Below, in pieces: positions 49,201 to 56,168 of a DNA stretch of 64,000 bases; position 1 is the first letter of the stretch, and each line of letters begins with the position of its first letter. The position numbers and the translations under genes are program-made. The notes below the pieces were generated by a model that was not told where the DNA came from, did no database searches, and saw only the letters and a list, made by a program, of their open reading frames with translations. This stretch comes from Marinobacter adhaerens HP15 (GTDB lineage Bacteria; Pseudomonadota; Gammaproteobacteria; Pseudomonadales; Oleiphilaceae): contig NC_017506.1 in NCBI RefSeq assembly GCF_000166295.1, positions 372,001 through 436,000 of the forward strand, in the 5' to 3' direction.

Positions 49201-50671
49201 TGGCTCCGGCCAGTCGAACGCCACGCCGATCAGCCTTCAGTTCGGTGCTGGCGGTATTGCAGAGGTGGATATTCTCTACCCCGATGCAGGCCTGATAAAT
49301 CTCGACGCCCTCTATCTCGGTTCAGCAGCAACCAACGATGACGGTTTGCAAATGCCGGGAGCTGACAGTTTTGTCAGTGTTCCAGCTGGCTTCTGTGTGA
49401 CATCGGCGGGTGATTGTCCGGCCGGAGACTCGACCTGTCCTGCATTCAGGAAAGCCGGACAGTCGTTTGATCTCTCGATTACCGCTGTAGGCTGGGAGCA
49501 GAATGGTGATGGTGACCTGTGCCAGGGTAATCCGATCACGCCGAACTTCCGATTACTCGATATTCCGTTGTCCACTACGCTGGTTCAACCAGCTGGCGGA
49601 GCATCCGGCTCCGTTTCGCCGGTCAGCTATTCCCATACAAGGTCTTCATCGGCGGAAGAAATTGTGGGAGCTGAGGTCTCGGAGGTCGGTGTTTTCCGTT
49701 TTGAGGCTTCTCCCCTGCCAGGAAGCTATCTGGGGCGAGATGTCCCCAGTGGGAGTAGTCTGCCGATCGGACGCTTTTATCCTGATCGTTTTCAGGTATC
49801 CGTCGACCCCGGCGAGTTTGAAGCGCAGTGCTCGACCGGCTCTCCTCTTGCTTACACCGGAGAAGCCTTTGACTGGCTGGTCACGCCGTCGTTGACCATT
49901 GAGCCGCTATCTGTGCAGGGAACTCGCACCCTGAACTACACATTCACTGGCTTTCAGAAGCTTGTGGCATCTGATATCAACCGCTTGTATCCAAGCTCCG
50001 ACTCTGCAGCCGTCGACAGGGTTGGCGCTTTTATGGCGCTCTCTCCAACCGAGTTTGGCGGCAGCCTCACAGCTCCGGTGTCATCTTTGGGCTCGGGGTT
50101 GATGCGTTATGATTTCTCTGCGTCTGACAGCTTCGCGTATAACAAAACTACCGATGCCCAGATTGCGCCATTCGCTCCCCAGCTTGAATTTTCTGTGACC
50201 AGCCTGGTTGACTCCGATGGTGTCGCGGCCGCCGCTGCTCCCTACCCGTTCACGCCGGTGGCCGCGTTCGATATCCGTTATGGCCGGTTCTCCCTGGACA
50301 ATGTCTACGGTCCTGAAAACATTGGATCACTCCCAATGCCGTTCAGACTTGAATACTGGGACGGATCCCGTTTCATGACCCACATGAATGATAGCTGCAC
50401 AACCTGGAATACGGCTGATTTGACCAATTCGGCAAACCATCATTCGCTCAGTGCCGGTGCGCCTCCGAGTGACACCTTCTCAATGGGCGAGGCTCCGCCG
50501 CTGGAACTCGTGCCGAACGGAACCCGTGGAACCGATTCGTTGGTCTGGAATGTCGATGCCTGGTTGGAGTTTGATTGGAATGATGATGGCACTCTCGAAG
50601 ATCCGGTTGGGCTGGCAACCTTCGGCGTCTATCGGGGCCACGACAGAGTGATCTACTGGCAGGAACGATAA
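46247..50671 (+). CDS. mshQ: MSHA-associated giant surface protein MshQ
   Basis: 1474-aa exported protein, the largest in the locus. A signal peptide ends near residue 28 (FSEA then AWFDPDWNYRKAI). Domains seen: DUF2341 at about 30-125 (WNYRKAIQI ... SLYLYYGNP), a LamG-like lectin fold at about 170-365 (AYINGQQVASD), a second region resembling legume-lectin folds at about 550-800, and a large C-terminal DUF6701-type module to the end. Probably a tip adhesin or surface factor. It overlaps mshP by four bases and carries no visible frameshift, in contrast to mshL. Confidence 0.85.
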   Translation: MKWTKTNRPISGLLSVLVLMAWAGFSEAAWFDPDWNYRKAIQIQASQVVGDQSDFTVMFRAIDSDLASSAQADGDDIVFALEDGTQLDHELERYDGNTGELVAWIRIPTLPASANSSLYLYYGNPSAGNQESPAGTWDNDFQMVHHLEESGDRQTTLEDSTANLNNGDLVGQNNNYPTYLNNGIVAGARAHPGQFANGQSEDPAVRFFDFGDPGLSTSFTAEAWARVSGNQSGSDHHPILWKGNVIGWGANYFFRIAVRQNNGITWGVTCGNTEAWFDGGSASSGWAHYAISFDGTTTRAYINGQQVASDNDCAGRTLNLTSQPFRSGYGIVQGNGETILNGDVDEVRISSLARSGGWLRTHYNNLSDPAAFFVIGNEETGGFCSTLTALFCDDFERNSLGPDWSVVTASGGDAGISSQTSKSPTRSLYTSSGFAGVTLAPLDLSGLTSGTVAYWWRRGDDAFSEDPDGGEDLRVEYLDDAGNWDLIDRYPGNGTNGESGDVVFTLPPDAFHGDFQMRFVQESGNSGNFDFWHIDDVVIDGNSSPLTCAGDTFGTATLSPDDWITNVSSGSFTPGIVNGRLRMTEASGNQATAATFQNLIPGADNYVRLEFDYFAYGGNGADGLTVVLSDASVTPQPGSFGGSLGYAQRNNGDPGFAGGWLGIGLDEFGNFSNATEGRVGGTGFVRDAVAIRGAAQSNYQYLGGTGSLNPGIDQPGNNPTPHRYRIIVDSRGGIGPIVSVERDVSGAGNNFQQLVQLDLSSFPNQPATPQNFYLSLTGSTGGSTNIHELDNLQLCAEKLNPVGKLVDHFEFVHDGTALTCQPETVTVRACENADCSVLFTDPVDVTLSPSGWVGGDSFAFSGGQASRQLQITTAGTARLAIASSSPSTKAFTQTLCDNGVGSVSAAACDLPFLDAGLAFDIPDLISHQPATSIQISAVRRDNQTGACVPAFENVQREVNFWSTYVDPGPTGRPESRPVFVDNTAVGSGQSNATPISLQFGAGGIAEVDILYPDAGLINLDALYLGSAATNDDGLQMPGADSFVSVPAGFCVTSAGDCPAGDSTCPAFRKAGQSFDLSITAVGWEQNGDGDLCQGNPITPNFRLLDIPLSTTLVQPAGGASGSVSPVSYSHTRSSSAEEIVGAEVSEVGVFRFEASPLPGSYLGRDVPSGSSLPIGRFYPDRFQVSVDPGEFEAQCSTGSPLAYTGEAFDWLVTPSLTIEPLSVQGTRTLNYTFTGFQKLVASDINRLYPSSDSAAVDRVGAFMALSPTEFGGSLTAPVSSLGSGLMRYDFSASDSFAYNKTTDAQIAPFAPQLEFSVTSLVDSDGVAAAAAPYPFTPVAAFDIRYGRFSLDNVYGPENIGSLPMPFRLEYWDGSRFMTHMNDSCTTWNTADLTNSANHHSLSAGAPPSDTFSMGEAPPLELVPNGTRGTDSLVWNVDAWLEFDWNDDGTLEDPVGLATFGVYRGHDRVIYWQER

Positions 50672-50698
50672 AAAAAGGGCAGGACCTGAGTCCTGCCC
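50671..50698 (-). terminator. ntrC terminator (minus strand)
   Basis: An 8-bp GC-rich stem (50677-50684 and 50691-50698). Read on the minus strand it is followed by TTTTTT, so it ends the ntrBC transcript 35 bp after ntrC. On the plus strand no T-run follows, so mshQ has only a hairpin at its end. Confidence 0.8.
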
Positions 50699-50733
50699 CA
50701 AAACATCAACGAACCCCGGCGGTTCGCCAATCG

Positions 50734-52161
50734 TCAGTCGTCTTCGTGTTCCGGATGATCCATCCCCAGTTCGTTGATCTTCCGGGTCAAAGTATTCCGT
50801 CCCCAGCCCAGCAGTATTGACGCATCACGGCGTCTGCCGCCGGTGTGTTTCAGGGCAGTCTCGATCATGATTTTCTCGAACTCGGGCACGGCCGTATCGA
50901 GAATGCCCTTCTTGCCCCGCTTGAGTTCCTGTTCGGCCCAGTTTTTAAGGCCTTCCTGCCAGGTTGTCCCGGTGGTCGGTGTTTCTGCCTGGTGCAGCAA
51001 TTCCGGGGGCAGGTCATCAATGTGGATCTCGCGACCGCTGGCCATGACGGTCAGCCAGCGGCAGGTGTTCTCCAGCTGGCGGACGTTGCCCGGCCAGGGC
51101 AGGGTGGTCAGGTATTCTTCCGCTTCTTCGCGCAGGATCTTCGGCTCAACGGCCAGCTCTTTTGCGGCCCGTTTCAGAAAGTGCTGCATCAGGCGGGGGA
51201 TGTCTTCCCGACGCTCGGCCAGCTTAGGCAGGTGCACGCGAATAACGTTCAGGCGGTGGAAGAGGTCTTCACGGAAGGTGCCCGCCTGGACCAGCTTCTC
51301 CAGATCCTGGTGCGTTGCCGCGATGATGCGCACATCCACCTTTATCGGGGTGGTGCCACCTACGCGGTAGAACTCGCCATCGGCCAGAACCCGCAATAGT
51401 CGGGTCTGGGTGTCCGCGGGCATGTCGCCGATTTCATCGAGGAAAAGGGTGCCGCCGTTCGCCTGTTCAAAACGACCCTGGCGGGCGGCGCCGGCACCGG
51501 TAAAGGCACCTTTTTCGTGGCCAAACAGTTCGGATTCAATCAGATCTTTGGGGATGGCGGCCATGTTCAGGGCAATGAACGGGTGGTTGGCCCTGGGGCT
51601 GTGGTTATGCAGTGCCTGAGCCACCAGCTCCTTGCCTGTGCCGCTCTCGCCGTTGATCAGCACGGTAATATTGGAGTGGGACAGCCTGCCAATGGCGCGG
51701 AAAACTTCCTGCATGGCCGGTGCTTCACCAATAATTTCGGCGTTTCGCTGGGCCATCTCGGCCTGAGGCTCACCACTGGCCCGCTTCTCGTGGCTATGGG
51801 CCACAGCGCGTTTGACCAGCGCCACGGCGTCATCCACATCGAAGGGCTTGGGAAGGTATTCAAACGCGCCGGTCTGGTAGCTGGTTACCGCACTCTCGAG
51901 GTCCGAGTGGGCGGTCATTATGATCACGGGCACGTCCGGGTGAACGTCCACAATCTGGGAAAGCAGGGTGATGCCGTCAACGCCGGGCATGCGGATATCG
52001 CTGACGATGGCATCCGGCTGTTCGTGCTCCAGCCGCATCATGATGCTTTCACCACTGTCAAAAACTCGGGGCTGCATACCGGCCTGGTTAAGGGCGCGCT
52101 CCAGCACCCAGCGAATACTGCGGTCGTCGTCTATGATCCAGACGTTCGCCGGTTGGCTCAT
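50734..52161 (-). CDS. glnG: nitrogen regulation response regulator NtrC
   Basis: 475-aa sigma-54-dependent activator (NtrC, also called GlnG) from the ATG at 52161 (MSQPANVWIIDDDRSIRW), with GGAGG upstream. The receiver domain has the phosphorylatable Asp55 (VSDIRMPG). The AAA+ domain carries Walker A GESGTGKE and the sigma-54 contact loop GAFTGA. A Fis-type helix-turn-helix ends the protein (GGRRRDASILLGWGRNTLTR). Its start overlaps the ntrB stop by four bases. NtrC-type sites lie before glnA and ntrB. Confidence 0.96.
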   Translation of the reverse strand: MSQPANVWIIDDDRSIRWVLERALNQAGMQPRVFDSGESIMMRLEHEQPDAIVSDIRMPGVDGITLLSQIVDVHPDVPVIIMTAHSDLESAVTSYQTGAFEYLPKPFDVDDAVALVKRAVAHSHEKRASGEPQAEMAQRNAEIIGEAPAMQEVFRAIGRLSHSNITVLINGESGTGKELVAQALHNHSPRANHPFIALNMAAIPKDLIESELFGHEKGAFTGAGAARQGRFEQANGGTLFLDEIGDMPADTQTRLLRVLADGEFYRVGGTTPIKVDVRIIAATHQDLEKLVQAGTFREDLFHRLNVIRVHLPKLAERREDIPRLMQHFLKRAAKELAVEPKILREEAEEYLTTLPWPGNVRQLENTCRWLTVMASGREIHIDDLPPELLHQAETPTTGTTWQEGLKNWAEQELKRGKKGILDTAVPEFEKIMIETALKHTGGRRRDASILLGWGRNTLTRKINELGMDHPEHEDD

Positions 52162-53276
52162 GGGGTGTCCTCCAGAGGCAGGAAGATGATGAAGTCGGTT
52201 CGGCCTGGTTCGCTTTCGCATTCAACCAGTCCGCGGTGTTGACCGATGATGCTCTGGGTGATGGAGAGCCCCAGACCGGTGCCACTGGCACGGCCACTGA
52301 TCATCGGATAGAAAATGTTCTGCACCAGCTCCGGCGGAATTCCGGGTCCGTTGTCGATCACGTCGACCCGACACACCAGTTTGTGGCGGCGGTTGCCAAT
52401 GGTGAACTGACGCAGGGTGCGGGTGCGGAAGGTAATGGTCGGAGGCTCTTCAGAGCTGTGACCGCCCTGGTTTTCAAAAGCCGCCTCCATGGCGTTCCGG
52501 GCAATATTCAGGAACGCCTGAATGAGTTGTTCCTTGTCGCCCTTGAACTCGGGAATGCTGGGGTCGTAATCCCGTTCGAAATTCAGTCGCCCTTTGCTTT
52601 CCGCCTCGAGCAGGGTGCCCACTCTTTCCAGGATTTCATGGATGTTGGTCGGCGCCAGCTTCAGTGCCTTGTTGGGGCCCAGCATCCGGTCAACAAGGCT
52701 TCTGAGGCGGTCCGCCTCGTCAATGATGACCCGCGTGTATTCCCGCTGGTCTTCACTGCTGAGTTCCCGGTCAAGCAGCTGGGCTGCGCCCCGGATGCCG
52801 CCCAGCGGATTCTTGATCTCGTGGGCCATGCCCCGCACCAGGATACGGGTGGTCTCCTGCTGGGAGATGATGTCTTCCTCACGGCTGATCCGCATCAGCC
52901 TGTCCCTGGGCTGGATTTCGATCAGCAGTTCCGTCGGCTCCAGGCTGATAGGCGTTACGGAATAATCCACCGTAAGTCGTGAACCGCTCGTAAGCAGAAA
53001 CTCAGCCTCTCTGCGAGTGTAGGATTGCCCGTTCCGAACGGCGGCGAAAAGGGTTTTCAGGGCGTCTTCGGATTCGACCAGAATATCCTGGAAAGGTTGG
53101 CCCTGGCTGCGGGTCATGCTGGTTTCGAACAGGCTTTCTGCGGCCGGGTTGAGGTACTGGATAGCCAGGCTATCCTCGAGCACGAGAACAGCCGTGGTGA
53201 GGCTGTCGAGAATGCTCTTGTATCCCGTTGGATGGGCCGAGGGCAGTGCCATGCGTGAATCCCGTTGGTTCGACAT
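52158..53276 (-). CDS. glnL: nitrogen regulation histidine kinase NtrB
   Basis: 372-aa soluble sensor kinase (NtrB, also called GlnL), controlled by PII. A PAS domain covers about 20-120 (TTAVLVLEDSLAIQYLNPAA). The dimerisation helix has the phospho-acceptor His152 in RGMAHEIKNPLGG. The ATP-binding domain shows N (NIARNAMEA), G1 (DNGPGIP) and G2 (GTGLGLSI) boxes. I chose ATG 53276 (MSNQRDSRM) with GGAAG upstream; the open frame extends 12 codons further. ATGA overlap with ntrC. Confidence 0.94.
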   Translation of the reverse strand: MSNQRDSRMALPSAHPTGYKSILDSLTTAVLVLEDSLAIQYLNPAAESLFETSMTRSQGQPFQDILVESEDALKTLFAAVRNGQSYTRREAEFLLTSGSRLTVDYSVTPISLEPTELLIEIQPRDRLMRISREEDIISQQETTRILVRGMAHEIKNPLGGIRGAAQLLDRELSSEDQREYTRVIIDEADRLRSLVDRMLGPNKALKLAPTNIHEILERVGTLLEAESKGRLNFERDYDPSIPEFKGDKEQLIQAFLNIARNAMEAAFENQGGHSSEEPPTITFRTRTLRQFTIGNRRHKLVCRVDVIDNGPGIPPELVQNIFYPMISGRASGTGLGLSITQSIIGQHRGLVECESEPGRTDFIIFLPLEDTP

Positions 53277-53295
53277 AAAGTGACTTCCGGAGTTT

Positions 53296-53311
53296 TGCAA
53301 AAAGCGAACCA
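53296..53311 (-). promoter_or_regulatory. weak sigma-54-like element next to ntrB
   Basis: On the minus strand, TGGTTCGCTTTTTGCA has the GG-N10-GC core of a sigma-54 promoter, but CAC of the consensus is TTC. The transcript would begin only about ten bases before the ntrB ATG, which argues against it unless translation starts further in. Confidence 0.25.
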
Positions 53312-53467
53312 CTTTGAGCCAGGTTCACAAATGAGTGGGCAAAGTGCGGGCAGAGGGGCCTATTGGCGCTGAAAAGTGCCGTAAGCTGGTGCAAATCGGG
53401 AACATGCCTCTGAACAGCCCGGTATATTCGCCCCGTTGCTGATCAGAGTATGGCTTTTTTCTGGTGC

Positions 53468-53490
53468 GCGCGCACCATGATAGTGCGCGC
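53468..53490. promoter_or_regulatory. NtrC-type operator upstream of ntrB
   Basis: GCAC-N7-GTGC at 53472-53486, the core of NtrC sites, extended to 8-bp arms (GCGCGCAC and GTGCGCGC). An overlapping 16-bp perfect palindrome, TGGTGCGCGCGCACCA, lies at 53462-53477. It lies 190 bp before ntrB and 17 bp beyond the end of the DUF4124 gene. By analogy with the E. coli glnA-glnL spacer, NtrC may autoregulate ntrBC here. No minus-strand U-run follows, so it is not a simple terminator. Confidence 0.65.
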
Positions 53491-53506
53491 AGCCGGATTG
53501 GCAGGG

Positions 53507-54031
53507 TCAGTTCAAAGCGGAAGGGCGGTGAACAGTAAATGTGATCGGAGAGCCGGTTTTCACCTGAACCCCGTTTTCATCCACGATATGTGCGCGAGCT
53601 TCATGGGTTCCACGGAACACGTTTTTGACGGTAATCGAGCCGGAGGAGCTCTGACCCACAGGCTGGCCGTCGAGGGTCACCTCGTATTTGTGCCCAGGTT
53701 GCAGGCCAGGGGTGCTGCGAACCTCAAACTGAACATCGCCGCTGCCACTGTGGAACGCCTGGTTGTTATCCGGATAGGCGAAAGAAACGCTTTCGTAGGC
53801 AGCGCCTTCTCGCTGAACTTCTTCTCTGAGTTTGTCGGTTTCCTGGACCACCTCTGGCTTGGGCAGGGTGATTGTGGTGACCGGCTTGACCTCTACCGTT
53901 TCAGAGCCTTCGCTGGGCTCGTCAGAGTAGGTCACGTTGCCGTAGGAATCGACATTGCGGTAAACCTCGGCAAAGACCGGAGTTACCAGAAAAAACAGAA
54001 GGCCGGCACACAATCCAGACTTTGGATTCAT
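53507..54031 (-). CDS. DUF4124 domain-containing exported protein
   Basis: 174-aa protein with a clear signal peptide (MNPKSGLCAGLLFFLVTPVFA, cut near residue 21). The DUF4124 motif follows at once (VYRNVDSYGNVTYSDEPS), then a linker rich in Val, Thr and Glu. The C-terminal domain (about 95-170) looks like an immunoglobulin-like beta sandwich (HKYEVTLDGQPVGQSSSGSI). Location should be periplasmic. Function is unknown. Its place between glnA and ntrBC recurs in related bacteria, but nothing in its sequence points to nitrogen sensing. Confidence 0.75.
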   Translation of the reverse strand: MNPKSGLCAGLLFFLVTPVFAEVYRNVDSYGNVTYSDEPSEGSETVEVKPVTTITLPKPEVVQETDKLREEVQREGAAYESVSFAYPDNNQAFHSGSGDVQFEVRSTPGLQPGHKYEVTLDGQPVGQSSSGSITVKNVFRGTHEARAHIVDENGVQVKTGSPITFTVHRPSALN

Positions 54032-54150
54032 AAGCTCACCTGTTATTGGGTTTCCCCGATTATCGGCGGGGCCCGGGGTGTTTTCAACGCCTGTCGCCAG
54101 GATGTTGGTTACATATCGTTAAGGGCTGCAGGCACTGTGCTTTCGCTCAC

Positions 54151-54177
54151 AAAAAAGCCCCGCACGGGGCGGGGCTT
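54151..54177 (-). terminator. glnA terminator (minus strand)
   Basis: On the minus strand a 9-bp stem (54177-54169 with 54163-54155) and a CCCGT loop is followed by TTTT. It lies about 28 bp after the glnA stop and separates glnA from the DUF4124 gene. Confidence 0.88.
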
Positions 54178-54204
54178 GTCTGCTGAACCTCTGGGAAGAG
54201 GTTA

Positions 54205-55608
54205 TTAGCAGGAGTAGTACAGATCGAACTCGATCGGGTGGGTCGTCATGTTCAGCTTCTCGACTTCACCACGCTTCAGGCCAACGTAGCCTGCGATCAT
54301 GTCTTCGGTGAATACGCCGCCGCGAGTCAGGAACTCGTGGTCTGCTTCCAGGCAGTCCAGAGCTTCGGACAGAGTCTCGGCAACCGTCGGGATGCTCAGG
54401 GCCTCTTCCTTCGGCAGGTCGTACAGATCCTTGTCCATGGCATCGCCAGGGTGGATCTTGTTCTGGATGCCGTCCAGGCCGGCCATCATCAGTGCTGCGA
54501 AGGCCAGGTACGGGTTGGCAGACGGGTCTGGGAAGCGAACTTCGATACGACGCGCCTTCGGGCTGTTCACGTACGGGATCCGGATAGACGCTGAGCGGTT
54601 ACGGGCAGAGTAGGCCAGCATAACCGGCGCTTCGAAGCCCGGAACCAGACGCTTGTATGAGTTGGTGGAGCTGTTGGTGAAGGCGTTGATGGCCTTGGCG
54701 TGCTTGATAACACCACCAATGTAGTACAGAGCGGCTTCGCTCAGGCCAGCGTAGCTGTCACCGGCGAACAGGTTCTTGCCGTCTTTGCTCAGGGACATGT
54801 GAACATGCATGCCGGAACCGTTGTCACCGACAACCGGCTTGGGCATGAAGGTGGCAGTCTTGCCATAGGCATGGGCAACGTTGTGCACGCAGTACTTGAG
54901 GATCTGAACTTCGTCGGCCTTCTTGGTCAGCGTGTTGGCGCCAACACCGATTTCACACTGGCCGGCGGTGCCGACTTCGTGGTGATGTACTTCGATGTCC
55001 AGGCCCATGGATTCCATGGCGGCACACATGGCGCCACGCAGGTCGTGCAGGCTATCAACCGGGGGAACCGGGAAGTAGCCGCCTTTTACGCCAGGGCGGT
55101 GACCGATGTTGTTGCGGTCGAAATCTTCGCCGGAAACCCAGGCAGCTTCTTCAGAGTGGATGTGGTACATCGCGCCCTGCATGTCTACGTTCCACTTTAC
55201 GGAGTCAAACACGAAGAATTCCGGCTCCGGGCCGAACAGGGCGCCGTCGGCGATGCCGGTGGACTTGAGGTATTCTTCTGCACGACGGGCAACAGAGCGC
55301 GGATCACGCTCGTAACCCTGCATGGTAGAAGGCTCTACGATGTTGCAGGTGATGTTCACGGTGGTTTCTTCGGTGAACGGATCGAGTACAGAGGTCTCGT
55401 CGTCCGGCATCAGGATCATGTCGGATTCGTTGATGCCTTTCCAGCCCGCGATGGAGGAGCCGTCAAACATTTTGCCGTCTGCGAAAAAGTCTTCATCTAC
55501 TTCGGTGGCAGGCAGTGTTACGTGCTGCTCTTTACCGCGGCTGTCAGTGAAGCGCAGGTCAACCCATTTGACTTCGTGTTCTTTGATCAAATCAACTGTC
55601 TTGGACAT
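54205..55608 (-). CDS. glnA: glutamine synthetase, type I
   Basis: 467-aa dodecameric enzyme that makes glutamine from glutamate, ammonia and ATP. The N-terminal beta-grasp and the catalytic domain are complete, with [19 protein letters not shown] and [11 protein letters not shown]. Tyr396 in [10 protein letters not shown] is the adenylylation site used by GlnE, whose gene begins at 63349 in this window. Preceded by a sigma-54 promoter and NtrC sites, followed by its own terminator. Confidence 0.98.
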   Translation of the reverse strand: MSKTVDLIKEHEVKWVDLRFTDSRGKEQHVTLPATEVDEDFFADGKMFDGSSIAGWKGINESDMILMPDDETSVLDPFTEETTVNITCNIVEPSTMQGYERDPRSVARRAEEYLKSTGIADGALFGPEPEFFVFDSVKWNVDMQGAMYHIHSEEAAWVSGEDFDRNNIGHRPGVKGGYFPVPPVDSLHDLRGAMCAAMESMGLDIEVHHHEVGTAGQCEIGVGANTLTKKADEVQILKYCVHNVAHAYGKTATFMPKPVVGDNGSGMHVHMSLSKDGKNLFAGDSYAGLSEAALYYIGGVIKHAKAINAFTNSSTNSYKRLVPGFEAPVMLAYSARNRSASIRIPYVNSPKARRIEVRFPDPSANPYLAFAALMMAGLDGIQNKIHPGDAMDKDLYDLPKEEALSIPTVAETLSEALDCLEADHEFLTRGGVFTEDMIAGYVGLKRGEVEKLNMTTHPIEFDLYYSC

Positions 55609-55763
55609 TGTGCATGCTCCGTAAGTTATACCGCACAGGCGGCTGTATTCATGTTCGTGGCGCCGGATCGCCCGGGCTAACGGGTTCCGATCTGTTTCTC
55701 AGGTTCGCGCAGCTTAGCAAATGCTGTTGCGTCTTACCTGTAAATTTCGGCTGATTTCGATAA

Positions 55764-55779
55764 AGCAAGGCGCTTGCCA
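55764..55779 (-). promoter_or_regulatory. glnA sigma-54 promoter
   Basis: On the minus strand TGGCAAGCGCCTTGCT matches the consensus TGGCACG-N4-TTGCW at every position but one (A for C). The GG and GC pairs are ten bases apart. The predicted start is near 55753. NtrC sites lie about 110-140 bp upstream, like the E. coli glnAp2 layout. Confidence 0.88.
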
Positions 55780-55864
55780 ATTTTTAGGGCATGCTCCAGA
55801 ACAGCGCAACTGCAAGGGTTTGGGGCATATTGGGAGGAAAATGCTCGCCCTATGGCGAAAACCT

Positions 55865-55892
55865 GCACTCAAATGGTGCACCTTGTTGGTGC
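55865..55892. promoter_or_regulatory. two overlapping NtrC sites upstream of glnA
   Basis: GCAC-TCAAATG-GTGC at 55865-55879 and GCAC-CTTGTTG-GTGC at 55878-55892, each a perfect GCAC-N7-GTGC. They share two bases and their centres are 13 bp apart. A weaker copy (GCCC-N7-GTGC) is centred 30 bp further at 55908-55922. The set should bind phosphorylated NtrC as an enhancer for the sigma-54 promoter. Confidence 0.85.
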
Positions 55893-55959
55893 GTTTATCG
55901 GGTTTTTGCCCTGATCAGGTGCATCCGTTCCGAATATAGAATAGGCGTTTTTCTTCATA

Positions 55960-55986
55960 TTAACGACACCGACTTTTCGCTATACT
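55960..55986 (+). promoter_or_regulatory. possible typA sigma-70 promoter
   Basis: TATACT at 55981-55986 is a good -10. TTAACG at 55960-55965 is a mediocre -35, with a spacer of only 15 bp. The transcript would have a leader of about 175 nt before the typA GTG. Confidence 0.4.
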
Positions 55987-56168
55987 GCGCGCCGCTTCAT
56001 TTTTTACCCTGTCATTTCCTGATCATGGATCGGAAAGCACCATGCAGGGTGCCGGGCAGCCAGCTCCGGTGAATGAGTTCATTTTACGGATTTGAGACGG
56101 CATGTGCTGGGATTCCCCCTGCGATCGACCTTCTCAGGTCATTGAGTGCATGCCGCAGGAATATTTTT

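Larger units (their letters stand above)
55609..56168. other. glnA-typA divergent intergenic region
   Basis: 560 bp without a credible gene. It contains, from left to right, the glnA 5' leader of about 145 nt, the glnA sigma-54 promoter (55764-55779), two overlapping NtrC sites (55865-55892), a weaker third one (55908-55922), a possible typA promoter and a long typA leader. Short open frames here have no family resemblance. Confidence 0.7.

Noticed and set aside
54700..55680. 326-codon plus-strand frame opposite glnA
   Set aside because: Antisense shadow of glnA with no recognisable protein features.
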